A DNA stretch of 64,000 bases from JAXLQL01 sp046331625 (lineage in GTDB: Bacteria > Acidobacteriota > Terriglobia > Bryobacterales > Bryobacteraceae): the NCBI GenBank assembly GCA_046331625.1, contig JAXLQL010000031.1, positions 1 through 64,000 on the forward strand. Reading direction: 5' to 3'. The position numbers and the translations under genes were made by a program. The notes beneath the pieces were generated by a model. That model did not search any database and was not told where the DNA came from. It saw only the letters and a program-made list of their open reading frames with translations. How positions within the stretch are numbered: the stretch's first letter is position 1; each line of letters opens with the position of its first letter. Shown one piece after another: positions 10,319-18,137 of this stretch.

Positions 10319-11809
10319 CTAACCGAGTTTCTTCTTCAACAGCTCGTTCACCATCTGCGGATTCGCCTGCCCACGCGACGCCTTCATCACCTGCCCCACC
10401 AGGAAACCCGCCACCGCCGTCTTGCCGCTCTTGAATTGCTCCACCTGTTTCGGATTCGCCGCGATCACTTCATCCACGATCTTCTCGATCGCACTCGTGT
10501 CCGAGATCTGCCGCAACCCTTCGCGATCCATGATCGCCGAGGCCGCGTCGCCGGACTCGTACATCTTCGGGAAAATCTCCTTCGCAAGCTTGTTCGAGAT
10601 CTCGCCAGAAGCGATCAGCCGCAGCAGTTCGCCCAGCCGCTCGGCGCTCACAGGCGACTCGGAGATCTCGCGCCCGTCCGCCTTGAGCGCTCCCGCCAAT
10701 TCGCCGGTCACCCAATTGGCAGCGATCTTGGGATCGGCGCCCGCTTTCACTACGTCGCGATAGTACGCACTCGTCTCGCGCGTCTGCGTGAGCACCTGCG
10801 CGTCATACTCGCGCAGTCCATAGTCTTCCACCAAGCGCTTCCGCAACGTGGGAGGCAACTCGGGCATGCGCGAACGGATCTCGCCGAGCCAACGCCCGCT
10901 GATCTTCAAGGGCAGCAAGTCGGGCTCGGGAAAGTAGCGATAATCGTGCGCTTCTTCTTTACTCCGCTGGCTGAACGTTTCGCCCGCCGCCGGATCGTAC
11001 CCGCGCGTTTCCTGCTTCACCTTGCCGCCGCTTTCGATGAGCGCGATTTGCCGCTGGATCTCGTAGTCGAGCGCTTCTTTCAAAAAGCGAAACGAGTTCA
11101 GATTCTTCACCTCGGCCTTGGTACCGAACTTCTCCGCGCCCCGCAGGCGAACGCTGACGTTCGCGTCGCAGCGCAGGTGCCCCTTCTCCATGTCGCAAGT
11201 GGAAACGCCGGCGAACTCGAGCAGCAGCTTCACTTCGGTGAGGTATTGATACGCCTCTTCGGAACTGCGCATGTCGGGCTCGCTCACGATCTCGATGAGC
11301 GGCGTACCGGTGCGATTGAGGTCGACGTAGGTGTAGCGGTCCGAATCGCGATAACCCTCGTGCATGCTCTTGCCCGCGTCGTCTTCCATGTGCACGCGCG
11401 TCACGCCGATGCGCTTGTGTACGCCGCCTGCCAGCACGATGTCGACGAAGCCGTGCTCGGCGAAAGGCTTGTCGTACTGCGAGATCTGATAGCCCTTGGG
11501 AAGATCCGGATAGAAGTAGTTTTTGCGCGCGAAGATCGAAGACTCGCGGACCTGGCAGTTCAGCGCGAGCGCGCCTTCCACAGCCAGTTCCACCGCCTGC
11601 TTGTTCAACACCGGCAACGCACCCGGCATTCCCAGGCACACCGGGCAAACATTGGTGTTGGGCGGAGCGCCGAATCCGGTGGCGCACGAACAGAAGATCT
11701 TGGTCCGCGTAGCCAACTGCACGTGTACTTCGAGCCCGATCACCGGTTCGTACTTGGCGACAACGTCAGGGGACACGAATGTTTCGGCGGCGGTCGGCAT
11801 TTCTCCCAT
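10319..11809 (-). CDS. gatB: Aspartyl/glutamyl-tRNA amidotransferase subunit B
   Basis: 496 residues. GatB is the tRNA-binding and kinase subunit of GatCAB, which amidates misacylated Glu-tRNAGln or Asp-tRNAAsn. Signatures: EPVIGLEVHVQL, CSC...CPVCLGMPGALPVLN (zinc-binding cysteines), NYFYPDLPKGYQISQYD, and a C-terminal YqeY-like tail (FLVGQVMKASRGQANPQMVNELL). gatA and gatC are not in this window. The neighbouring glycosyltransferase converges on it with a 44-bp gap. Confidence 0.97.
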   Translation of the reverse strand: MGEMPTAAETFVSPDVVAKYEPVIGLEVHVQLATRTKIFCSCATGFGAPPNTNVCPVCLGMPGALPVLNKQAVELAVEGALALNCQVRESSIFARKNYFYPDLPKGYQISQYDKPFAEHGFVDIVLAGGVHKRIGVTRVHMEDDAGKSMHEGYRDSDRYTYVDLNRTGTPLIEIVSEPDMRSSEEAYQYLTEVKLLLEFAGVSTCDMEKGHLRCDANVSVRLRGAEKFGTKAEVKNLNSFRFLKEALDYEIQRQIALIESGGKVKQETRGYDPAAGETFSQRSKEEAHDYRYFPEPDLLPLKISGRWLGEIRSRMPELPPTLRKRLVEDYGLREYDAQVLTQTRETSAYYRDVVKAGADPKIAANWVTGELAGALKADGREISESPVSAERLGELLRLIASGEISNKLAKEIFPKMYESGDAASAIMDREGLRQISDTSAIEKIVDEVIAANPKQVEQFKSGKTAVAGFLVGQVMKASRGQANPQMVNELLKKKLG

Positions 11810-11837
11810 TGTAGTCGCGACCCGATTTCTACACTCC

Positions 11838-11883
11838 GTGTAGGGCGGGCTTTAGCCAGCGCGGGACTTCAGTCCCGCTGCCG
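11838..11883 (+). repeat. REP-like inverted-repeat element, copy 1
   Basis: About 46 bp with two adjacent hairpins: GGCTTTAGCC and GCGGGACTTCAGTCCCGC. It lies between gatB and the reductase gene and is near-identical to elements at 30.4, 30.5, 32.6, 46.5, 46.6 and 56.5 kb. Confidence 0.85.
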
Positions 11884-11997
11884 CCGCACGCACCAACACT
11901 CGGTAGCGCGCGTCGGCGCCGCGCTTTGCGAGTTTCGGCCCCTTGGAGCAGCGCTTCGCCGTACACGCTTCCGTCCCGCCCGCTTACCGCATCCCCG

Positions 11998-13011
11998 TTA
12001 CTCCGCCGCGATCTTGACCAACATCTTCCCAGTGTTGGAGCCTTCCATCATCCCAGTGAACGCACGCACCATGTTCTCGAGCCCAAGCTCGAATTGCTCG
12101 CGATAGCGGAGCTTGCCCTCGCGCACCCAACCCGTGAGCGCCGACAAGCCCTCGCCGTAACGCTCGGCGAAATCGATCACGAGGAAACCCTCCTTTCGTG
12201 CCCGCTTGATGATGAGATAGAAGTCCGAGCGCGGACCGAGCGGCGCGCTCTCGTCGTTGTACTGCGAGATCTGCCCGCAGATCGGGATGCGCGCTTTCAC
12301 ATTGAGTAGCGGCATCACGGCGTCAGAGATGGGTCCGCCGACATTGTCGAAGTAGACGTCGACTCCCGATGGGCAGAACTCGGCAAGCGTCTTGCGATAG
12401 TCGCCCGTGGTCTTGTAGTTGAACGCCGCGTCGAAGCCGAGTTCCTCGGTCAGCCACGCCACTTTGTCATCGCTCCCCGCGATGCCCACCACGCGGCATC
12501 CCTGAATCTTGGCGATCTGCCCCGCGATCGATCCCACCGCGCCCGCCGCGCCAGACACCACGACAGTCTCGCCTGCCTTCGCTGCGCCCACCGTCAACAG
12601 TCCGAAGTAAGCGGTGAGCCCAGGCATCCCGAGCACGCCGAGCGCAGTCGAGACCGGAGCCACAGCCGGATCGAGCTTGCGGAATCCTTTTCCAGTTGTG
12701 GTGATCCACGGCTGCCAAGGAGTCATTCCTTCGATGTAGTCTCCGAGCGCGAATCGCGGCGACTTCGAAGCCACCACCCGCGACACGCCACCGCCGTAGA
12801 GCGGCTCATTCAATGCGAACGGTTGCGAGTACGAGGCGCGATCGCGCATGCGTCCGCGCATGTACGGATCCACCGAAAGGTAAAGCACCTTGGCGAGCAC
12901 TTCGCCCTCGGTGGGCTCCGGCACGGCGACTTCCTCGAAGCGGAAGTCCGAGTCTTTGGGGGCTCCCACTGGCCGGGAAGCCAACACGATTCGTTTCATC
13001 GATTCAGGCAT
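11998..13011 (-). CDS. NADP-dependent zinc-independent oxidoreductase (CurA/LTB4DH-like MDR family)
   Basis: 337 residues of the medium-chain dehydrogenase/reductase superfamily without the zinc ligands. Features: LSVDPYMRGRM near the N-terminus, the Rossmann motif SGAAGAVGSIAGQIAK (~150-165), and DVYFDNVGGPISDAVM, all diagnostic of the leukotriene B4 dehydrogenase / CurA group that reduces alpha,beta-unsaturated carbonyls with NADPH. Its start overlaps the stop of the upstream SDR gene by 8 bp, so it is the last gene of an osmC-SDR-reductase operon. The shared context suggests defence against reactive electrophiles or peroxides, which is inference. Confidence 0.9.
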   Translation of the reverse strand: MPESMKRIVLASRPVGAPKDSDFRFEEVAVPEPTEGEVLAKVLYLSVDPYMRGRMRDRASYSQPFALNEPLYGGGVSRVVASKSPRFALGDYIEGMTPWQPWITTTGKGFRKLDPAVAPVSTALGVLGMPGLTAYFGLLTVGAAKAGETVVVSGAAGAVGSIAGQIAKIQGCRVVGIAGSDDKVAWLTEELGFDAAFNYKTTGDYRKTLAEFCPSGVDVYFDNVGGPISDAVMPLLNVKARIPICGQISQYNDESAPLGPRSDFYLIIKRARKEGFLVIDFAERYGEGLSALTGWVREGKLRYREQFELGLENMVRAFTGMMEGSNTGKMLVKIAAE

Positions 13012-13633
13012 GTTTCACAATCTCGTTGTAATGATAGACGTGCGCGCCGCTCGCAGACAGGTTCGCGATCGCGCGGGCCAACACGTCAGCCGGCATCGCT
13101 CGATACTTGCTTAGACCGCCGATCAGCACGAAACCGAGCGCGACCGAGAGCGCTTTGCCGATCACCTCGCCAGGGCGGCTTTCCTGACGTGGACCGAGCA
13201 GCACTCCGGGGCGAAAAACGTGGAGCCCTTCGAACGGCAAGGCTCGCAGCGCGGCTTCCAACTCGCCCTTCACGCGCAGATAGAAATTGCTCGAAGCCGA
13301 GTTCGCCCCTACCGACGAAACTAGCGAGAATTGTTTCGCGCCACGTTCGAGGCTCCAGCGCGCCAACGCGAGGGGAGCGTCATAGTCGACTCGCCGGAAC
13401 GCTTCCTGCGATCCCGCCTTGCGGATCGTGGTGCCGACCGCACAGTACACATGCCCGGCCTCGGGCAAGTCCGCGGCGCCAAGATGTTCGAAATCCACCT
13501 TGCGCTCGACGAGGTTCGGATGCTGGAACGCGAGTGGCTTGCGCACCAGCGCCGTCACAGAGTGCCCGCGGGCGGTCAACTCGCAGAGCAGGAATCCGCC
13601 CACCAAACCCGATCCGGCCACAATGGCGTTCAC
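13004..13633 (-). CDS. NAD(P)H-binding atypical short-chain dehydrogenase
   Basis: 209 residues. The N-terminal AGSGLVGGFLLCELTARGH is a Rossmann glycine-rich loop; CAVGTTIRKAGSQEAFRRVDY, FSLVSSVGANSASSNFYLRVKGELE (Ser and Tyr-x-x-x-Lys-like YLRVKGE) and HVFRPGVLLGPR match the HTATIP2/YwnB-type atypical SDR group (SDR_a5-like). Substrate unknown. The start overlaps the osmC stop by 4 bp (ATGA) and its stop overlaps the next gene, so the three genes form an operon. Confidence 0.85.
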   Translation of the reverse strand: MNAIVAGSGLVGGFLLCELTARGHSVTALVRKPLAFQHPNLVERKVDFEHLGAADLPEAGHVYCAVGTTIRKAGSQEAFRRVDYDAPLALARWSLERGAKQFSLVSSVGANSASSNFYLRVKGELEAALRALPFEGLHVFRPGVLLGPRQESRPGEVIGKALSVALGFVLIGGLSKYRAMPADVLARAIANLSASGAHVYHYNEIVKHA

Positions 13634-14109
13634 GGCGCGGCGATCTCCTCGAAGGCGAGCTCCGTGGTCATGGCGATGGCTGCTTTCAGTGAACGGTACA
13701 CCGGGCAGCGATCATGGAACACGCCGTGAACGCGCTCCACCGTCTCTCGATGCGCGGCCTCAGCCTTCAGCTTCAAACGCACGTGCACGCGTTTCAACAC
13801 CAGCACCCGATCCTCGGTCTCTACTTCACCCACGGCTTCGCATTCGAGCCTCCCGGCCGATGCGGGAATCTGACGCGCCTCCAGCGCGCCCCCGAAGGTC
13901 CCCATGAGTCAACCCGCGGCGGAAGCCACGATGTAGTCGATCGTGGTGGCGTGCTCTTCGAACTTGCCAGGCTCGAGTCCATAGTGTTTGGCGATGGCGC
14001 CGTGAGCGCTGAACAGCACGGGCTCGGATTCGGCAGGCAGCCAGGCGCGACGGAGCGGTCCCTTCACGCGCTCGATCCGGATTTGGGAGCGGTAGGCGGC
14101 TTCGGACAT
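13630..14109 (-). CDS. OsmC-family peroxidase, predicted selenoprotein (in-frame TGA at residue 67)
   Basis: Reads as one continuous frame of 159 residues when TGA at 13911-13909 is taken as selenocysteine. Before it lies an OsmC N-terminal half ending TTIDYIVASAAG; after it LMGTFGGALEARQIPA continues in the same frame. In OsmC/Ohr proteins this spot (ASxAGC) holds the peroxidatic Cys, and the second redox Cys is present at Cys135 in CPVYRSL. A hairpin with a G-containing loop lies 25 nt downstream. OsmC-like selenoproteins are known from environmental surveys (my recollection). The family reduces organic hydroperoxides. If TGA is only a stop, this is a pseudogene; the absence of any other lesion and ATGA coupling to the next gene argue against that. 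Confidence 0.8.
13872..13890 (-). promoter_or_regulatory. SECIS-like hairpin downstream of the osmC TGA
   Basis: On the minus strand a 7-bp stem (GGCGCGC with GCGCGTC, one G-T wobble) closes a 5-nt loop TGGAG. The loop begins 25 nt after the TGA, and G follows its first base. Bacterial SECIS elements lie right behind UGA with G-containing apical loops at about this spacing. The region is GC-rich and a stem could arise by chance. Confidence 0.5.
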
Positions 14110-14119
14110 CGGTCCATTA

Positions 14120-16252
14120 TTGCAAGCCGCGTGGCATACTGGGCTCTTGTCGCGCCCGGTTTGCATCCTGCTCCTGTTCCTGGCCTCCTGCGCGCGCAAG
14201 GAAGCACCCAAAACAAGATCTGCCGAGTACGTGAATCCGCGAGTTTGCGCCGGATGCCACGCCGCCCAAGCCGCGGCATACAAGAAGAGCGGCATGGCAC
14301 GATCATTCGCCGTGGCCACGCCCGCGCTTCTCAACATCGAGGACTTCTCGAAGCGCAACAAGCTCGACCACGCCCCCTCGGGCGACCGCTTCGAGATGCT
14401 GCGCCGCGGCGACCATTTCTTCCAGCGCCGCTACCAGCTCGGCTACCAGGGCCGCGAAGAGAACGCGCTCGAACTCGAGATCCACTACGTGCTCGGCTCG
14501 GGGCACGCCTCACGCAGCTACATTCATCGCCGGCCCGACAATCGGCTCGTGGAGTTGCCCGTCGCCTGGTACACCGAGAACGGCGGATATTGGGCCATGA
14601 GCCCGGGTTTCGATCGCGCCGATCATCTCGGCTTTCGCCGCTCGCTTACCGACGAGTGCATGGCATGCCACAACGGCTACCCGGCGATTCCCGAGGGCGC
14701 GTCGCGATCCGGAGTAGAAGCGACGTTTCCGCCGGCGATGCCCGAAGGCATCGATTGCCAACGCTGCCATGGACCGGGTGGAGCGCACATCGAAGCGGCG
14801 CAGCGCTCGGACAAAGCGGCGTTGGCAAAGACGATCGTCAACCCCGCCCGGCTCGATCGCGACCGGCAGCTCGAGGTCTGCATGCAGTGCCACCTCGAGA
14901 CGACTTCCTTCTCGCTGCCGAACTCGATCGTGCGCTTCGATCGCAGCGTGTTCGCCTATCGCGCCGGCGATCCGCTCGGCGATCATATCTCGCACTTCGA
15001 TCACGCACCCGGTACGGGACACGACGACAAGTTCGAAATCGTGAGCGCGGCTTATCGTCTCCGGCAGTCGGCGTGTTTCCGCCGATCCGAGACCCTCACT
15101 TGCACCACGTGCCATCACCCGCATGGCACGGCAGCCAATTACGACAACGCGTGCAAGGGTTGCCATGCTTCGCTCTCGGCGAAGCATCCCGCGGCGAAGT
15201 CCGATTGCGCTTCGTGCCACATGCCGAAGCGCCGCACCGAAGACGTGGTGCATGCCGCCGTCACCGACCATCGCATTCAACGCACGAAGCCCGCCGGTGA
15301 TCTGCTGGCTCCGCGACGCGAGCGCTCGGCGAACGAGAGCGCATACGCGGGAGAAGTTGCGCCGTACTATCCGGCGAACCCCCCGGAGCTCTATCTCGCG
15401 CTCGCGCAGGTGATGCACAAGAGCAACATCGACGCCGGGATTCCGCGCCTGGAACGAGCGATCGCACTCGATCAACCGAAGCAGCCCGAGTTCTATCTGA
15501 ACCTGGCGCAAGCGTGGATCGAGAAGGGCCGCCGCGATCGTGCGATCGATCTCTATCGCGAAGCGCTCCGGCGCGACGAGCGCTATTCGCCGGCGCTTCG
15601 CGGACTCGGGTTCGCGCAGCTACGCGAAGGGCGAGTGCAGGAGTCGATCGAGGTGCTCGAGCGCGCGCGTGGCTTCGATGCTTCGAATGCCGGCACGCAT
15701 CACGATCTCGCGCGGGCCTATCAAGCCGCCGGGCGGCGCGGCGATGCTATCGCTTCGGCGCGCGAGGCCGTGCGGTTGCAGGCAGATTTCACGGAAGCGC
15801 AGAACACGCTCGGCGGACTGCTGCTCGAAGCGGGCGATCGCGCCGGCGCGGAACAAGCACTGCGCGAGTCGCTGCGTTGGTGGCCGCGCTACGGCGAAGC
15901 CCACGAGAACATGGCGAACTTTTTCCTCTCGGGCGGCGATGCCGCACAAGCCGAGTATCATTGCAGGCGCGCGGTGGAGTTGTCGCCCGGCCGTGCGGAG
16001 GCTCGACTGAACCACGGGATCGTGCTCGCCGGATTGCACCGGTTCGCCGATGCCGCCGAGGCATTCCGCAAAGCGGCGGAGCTCAATCCGAAGCTGGACC
16101 GCGCTTATCTGGGCCTCGGCATGTCGCTCGCAGCGCTGCGGGATCTCGCGGGAGCGAAGCGGAATCTCGAACGTGCTGCGGCGGGAATGGATGCCGCGGT
16201 CCGGCAAGAGGCGCTCGATGTGCTGCGTGAGTTGGCCGCGGCGCCGCAGTGA
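14120..16252 (+). CDS. Heptaheme c-type cytochrome lipoprotein with TPR repeats
   Basis: 710 residues. A lipoprotein-type signal ends in LLFLASC (Cys24), so the protein is likely anchored in a membrane. Seven CxxCH heme-binding motifs occur at about residues 43, 180, 213, 254, 328, 345 and 363. From ~405 to the end there are about eight tetratricopeptide repeats (for example PEFYLNLAQAWIEKGRRDRA). This resembles multiheme cytochrome-TPR proteins common in Acidobacteria; electron transfer is likely but donor and acceptor are unknown. The annotated ATG is only 10 bp from the divergent osmC start; a TTG at 14147 (SRPVCILLLF) would give a more typical short signal peptide. Confidence 0.9.
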   Translation: MQAAWHTGLLSRPVCILLLFLASCARKEAPKTRSAEYVNPRVCAGCHAAQAAAYKKSGMARSFAVATPALLNIEDFSKRNKLDHAPSGDRFEMLRRGDHFFQRRYQLGYQGREENALELEIHYVLGSGHASRSYIHRRPDNRLVELPVAWYTENGGYWAMSPGFDRADHLGFRRSLTDECMACHNGYPAIPEGASRSGVEATFPPAMPEGIDCQRCHGPGGAHIEAAQRSDKAALAKTIVNPARLDRDRQLEVCMQCHLETTSFSLPNSIVRFDRSVFAYRAGDPLGDHISHFDHAPGTGHDDKFEIVSAAYRLRQSACFRRSETLTCTTCHHPHGTAANYDNACKGCHASLSAKHPAAKSDCASCHMPKRRTEDVVHAAVTDHRIQRTKPAGDLLAPRRERSANESAYAGEVAPYYPANPPELYLALAQVMHKSNIDAGIPRLERAIALDQPKQPEFYLNLAQAWIEKGRRDRAIDLYREALRRDERYSPALRGLGFAQLREGRVQESIEVLERARGFDASNAGTHHDLARAYQAAGRRGDAIASAREAVRLQADFTEAQNTLGGLLLEAGDRAGAEQALRESLRWWPRYGEAHENMANFFLSGGDAAQAEYHCRRAVELSPGRAEARLNHGIVLAGLHRFADAAEAFRKAAELNPKLDRAYLGLGMSLAALRDLAGAKRNLERAAAGMDAAVRQEALDVLRELAAAPQ

Positions 16253-16286
16253 CCTGGGCTCCCGATGTACGCTGATACGAAGAATC

Positions 16287-17945
16287 ATGAGCCCTACGGT
16301 CCCAGCGTTTGAGCCGATTCCCTTCCGCATCCGAATTGGAGTAACTGGTCATCGCAAGAATTTCGACCAGGCTCGCATGACGGAACTCGTGCGCAAGGCA
16401 ATCGCAGAGCAAATCGACCAGCTTTTTCTGGACCCGAAGGATCGCGAAGCCGTAGCGAAGGCCCGGCGCGAGAATTCGCCGCCCGTACTCTACGGAGTGG
16501 TCACTCCTCTGGCCGAGGGTGCGGATCGGATCGTGGCGCAAGCCGTACTCGAATATCCGGGGGCGGCCATCGACGTGGTGCTGCCGCTGCCCGACGACGA
16601 GTACATGCGCGACTTCGAGACCGCGGAGTCGAAGAACGAGTTTCTCCAACTGCTCGCGCAATGCCGCCGCCCTGTTCGGCTGCGTCCCGACGACGATTCC
16701 AAGGAGAGCCGCAACGCCGCGTATGAAGCTGCGGGCCGGTGGGTGGTGGATCACTGTGACGTCGTGATCGCCATTTGGAACAGTCACGGTGCGGTGGGCC
16801 GCGGTGGTACCGCCGAGATTGTCGAGTACGCGCGGCTCAACCGGCGTCCCATCATCCGCATCTGGGACTCCATCGAAGCGGAATCGGGAGTTGGCCTGCG
16901 CGCTACTTCACTTGCGGCGATCGCTGAGTTCAACGAGGCACGGCCAAATCCATCGGAAAGACTGCCTTATCTTGCCAACCTCGAAAGGGACTATTTTGAG
17001 ACACCCAAATCGGCGGCAGGCCTCCCCGAAGCCGCCAGGAAGATCGTGCGCGAGAAGTTGTTTCCCCTCTATGTGCACACTTCGTTGCTCGCCAAGCAGC
17101 ACCAGAAGCTCTTTCACCGCGCAGGCCTCTTCGTTTACGTGTTCTCCGCCCTCGCGGTTGCGGCAGTAGCAATCGCGGTCGCGGCTCTCGACGAGGATTT
17201 CTCGTTTCTCGCTTATGCTTTCGAGTTCGTGCTGCTCGTCATTGCCTGGCTCGTTGTTCGGCGCTCTCACGGGCATCGCTCGCAGGAACGATGGATGGAG
17301 AACCGCTTCCTCGCCGAGCGGATAAGGTCCGGGTTCTTCTTGGCGGTTTGCGGCGTTGACCCGACGCCGATCGAAACGCCACCATTCATGGGTCACGCGC
17401 ATGAGCCTGACGACTGGATGGTCCGCGCCTTCAACGAAGCCTGGAACCGCCTCCCGGTCCTGCGGCCATGCGAAGCCGGCCTTTGCCCGCTTCTACGGCA
17501 TTACGCGATCGAGGTATGGCTTGACGGCCAGGTGAAGTTCCACGAAGAGAAGCGGGACCGCGAAGCTTGGCACGGCAAGGCGTTTCTCACCACCGCCAAG
17601 GTACTGTTCTTTGTCACGTTGGGTGCCGCGTTCGTCCACACGGCCCTGCATGAATGGGTTCATCACTATCCTTGGATCAATTCCGCCTTGACGGTGATCG
17701 CCATCGCCTTCCCAGCAGTTCTCGCATCGATCGCCGGGATGCGCGCTCACCGCGAACATCTCCGCCTCGAAAAGCGCAGCGAAAGCATGGCGCGGCAACT
17801 GCGAGTGCTGGCCCAAAGAATGAGCACCGCCGGCGACAACCCCAAAGAGTTCCGCCGGATCCTCCTCCAGGCCGACGAAGCCCTGCTCCGTGAAACGCAA
17901 GAATGGCTTTCCCTGATGCGCTACGTCGAGATCGAGGCTGGGTGA
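16287..17945 (+). CDS. SLOG-like sensor fused to a four-helix SLATT-like membrane domain
   Basis: 552 residues from ATG 16287. N-terminal part (~12-200) is Rossmann-like: RIRIGVTGHRKNF, a TPLAEGADRIVAQ segment and GRGGTAEIVEYARLNRRPII, which fit SLOG/DprA-like nucleotide-binding domains. Four predicted transmembrane helices lie at ~280-300, 305-324, 432-455 and 464-486, each pair followed by charged helical segments (RMRAHREHLRLEKRSE region), as in SLATT domains. SLOG-SLATT proteins were proposed from comparative genomics as nucleotide-sensing, pore-like effectors in conflict systems. No nucleotide cyclase is adjacent, so a defence role is uncertain. Domain calls are from pattern recognition only. 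Confidence 0.65.
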   Translation: MSPTVPAFEPIPFRIRIGVTGHRKNFDQARMTELVRKAIAEQIDQLFLDPKDREAVAKARRENSPPVLYGVVTPLAEGADRIVAQAVLEYPGAAIDVVLPLPDDEYMRDFETAESKNEFLQLLAQCRRPVRLRPDDDSKESRNAAYEAAGRWVVDHCDVVIAIWNSHGAVGRGGTAEIVEYARLNRRPIIRIWDSIEAESGVGLRATSLAAIAEFNEARPNPSERLPYLANLERDYFETPKSAAGLPEAARKIVREKLFPLYVHTSLLAKQHQKLFHRAGLFVYVFSALAVAAVAIAVAALDEDFSFLAYAFEFVLLVIAWLVVRRSHGHRSQERWMENRFLAERIRSGFFLAVCGVDPTPIETPPFMGHAHEPDDWMVRAFNEAWNRLPVLRPCEAGLCPLLRHYAIEVWLDGQVKFHEEKRDREAWHGKAFLTTAKVLFFVTLGAAFVHTALHEWVHHYPWINSALTVIAIAFPAVLASIAGMRAHREHLRLEKRSESMARQLRVLAQRMSTAGDNPKEFRRILLQADEALLRETQEWLSLMRYVEIEAG

Positions 17946-18036
17946 CCTCTGCGGTTCCAGGACCTCCGGTCCCCTCACCTTAGCTCCCCGGTCATTTGAT
18001 CGCTCCGAGTTCTACCTGATATCGTATGAGGGTACT

Positions 18037-18055
18037 GGCGGGTCCCCTACCCGCC
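18037..18055. other. Hairpin upstream of hppA
   Basis: A perfect 7-bp stem GGCGGGT / ACCCGCC with a 5-nt loop lies 91 bp past the stop of the SLOG gene and 82 bp before the hppA start. There is no T-tract, so it may be a weak terminator, a leader structure, or neither. Confidence 0.35.
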
Positions 18056-18137
18056 CCGGGCCGCACATTGTGGATTTGGGAGGCCCGGCTAGAACGTGAC
18101 CACTACCAATAACGACCCTAACCGGGAGAACGACTGA

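Noticed and set aside
10214..12106. Long plus-strand open frame (~630 codons) opposite gatB
   Set aside because: GatB on the minus strand is unambiguous; the plus frame has no family match and crosses the repeat element.
13714..15300. Plus-strand open frame (~530 codons) across osmC and the cytochrome start
   Set aside because: Spans two real genes in other frames; Arg-rich composition typical of a shadow.
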